Below, piece after piece: positions 62,702-64,000 of a stretch of 64,000 nucleotides of DNA; the first letter of the stretch is position 1; each line of letters begins with the position of its first letter. The position numbers and the translations under genes are program-made. The notes beneath the pieces were generated by a model. That model did no database searches. It saw only the letters and a list, made by a program, of their open reading frames with translations, and was not told the DNA's origin. Source of the stretch: Stenotrophomonas sp. Ste86 (GTDB taxonomy: Bacteria; Pseudomonadota; Gammaproteobacteria; Xanthomonadales; Xanthomonadaceae); assembly GCF_024519465.1 (NCBI RefSeq), contig NZ_JALJRW010000020.1, positions 1 to 64,000 of the forward strand, given 5' to 3'.

Positions 62702-64000
<1,299 letters not shown>

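Overview
The window is high-GC gammaproteobacterial chromosome from the Xanthomonadaceae, most likely Stenotrophomonas or a close relative. The evidence is a Clp-type CRP protein next to speD, the split trp order trpE ... trpG-trpD-trpC, an effector ending in the XVIPCD tail of the Xanthomonadales bacterial-killing type IV secretion system, an RND operon built like S. maltophilia SmeIJK, and many short intergenic palindromes starting GTAG (SMAG-type REP elements). No prophage, insertion sequence or CRISPR array is visible.

Layout. 1-600: no gene, but a 97-nt imperfect inverted repeat. 0.6-6 kb: a hypothetical membrane protein, then tyrosine/homogentisate catabolism (a divergent MarR-type regulator, hppD, a small secreted protein, hmgA). 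6-14 kb: a lipoprotein, a Ca/Na antiporter and a six-gene Mrp/Pha-type monovalent cation/proton antiporter operon on the minus strand. 14-18.7 kb: an Mpo1-like protein, purC, a membrane J-domain protein, rpe, an SSAT-like acetyltransferase, a candidate GGA-rich small RNA and a YegS-like lipid kinase. 18.7-22.1 kb: a divergent antibacterial pair, an ankyrin-repeat lipoprotein (candidate immunity protein) and an 796-residue lipase-type T4SS effector. 22.1-27.9 kb: the tryptophan genes with a Trp-codon leader ORF overlapping trpE. 27.9-35.7 kb: a TSUP permease, clp, speD, a guanidinium exporter behind a candidate riboswitch/terminator, coq7, rplM-rpsI, tRNA-Met and tRNA-Gln, rppH, bfd and bfr. 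35.7-40.6 kb: a hybrid histidine kinase plus a REC/GGDEF/EAL protein with degenerate catalytic motifs. 40.6-50.5 kb: bactofilin, erpA, nudC, ampE-like, a DUF2752/CD225 pair, a fused MFS-acyltransferase, an SDR and a FUSC-family protein. 50.8-58.5 kb: a three-gene MdtABC/SmeIJK-like efflux operon. 58.7-64 kb: an M20 amidohydrolase, an 81-bp tandem repeat, queF, a LysM protein, a lipoprotein and the first 431 codons of a monomeric isocitrate dehydrogenase.

Most of the window is housekeeping. The parts most worth following up are the effector/immunity locus (18.7-22.1 kb), the trpE leader with a possible anti-Shine-Dalgarno (22.2-22.35 kb), the GGA-rich small RNA candidate (17.6-17.74 kb), the candidate guanidine-II switch before the exporter gene, and several structured repeats. 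All calls rest on reading the sequence by eye; no database search was run.
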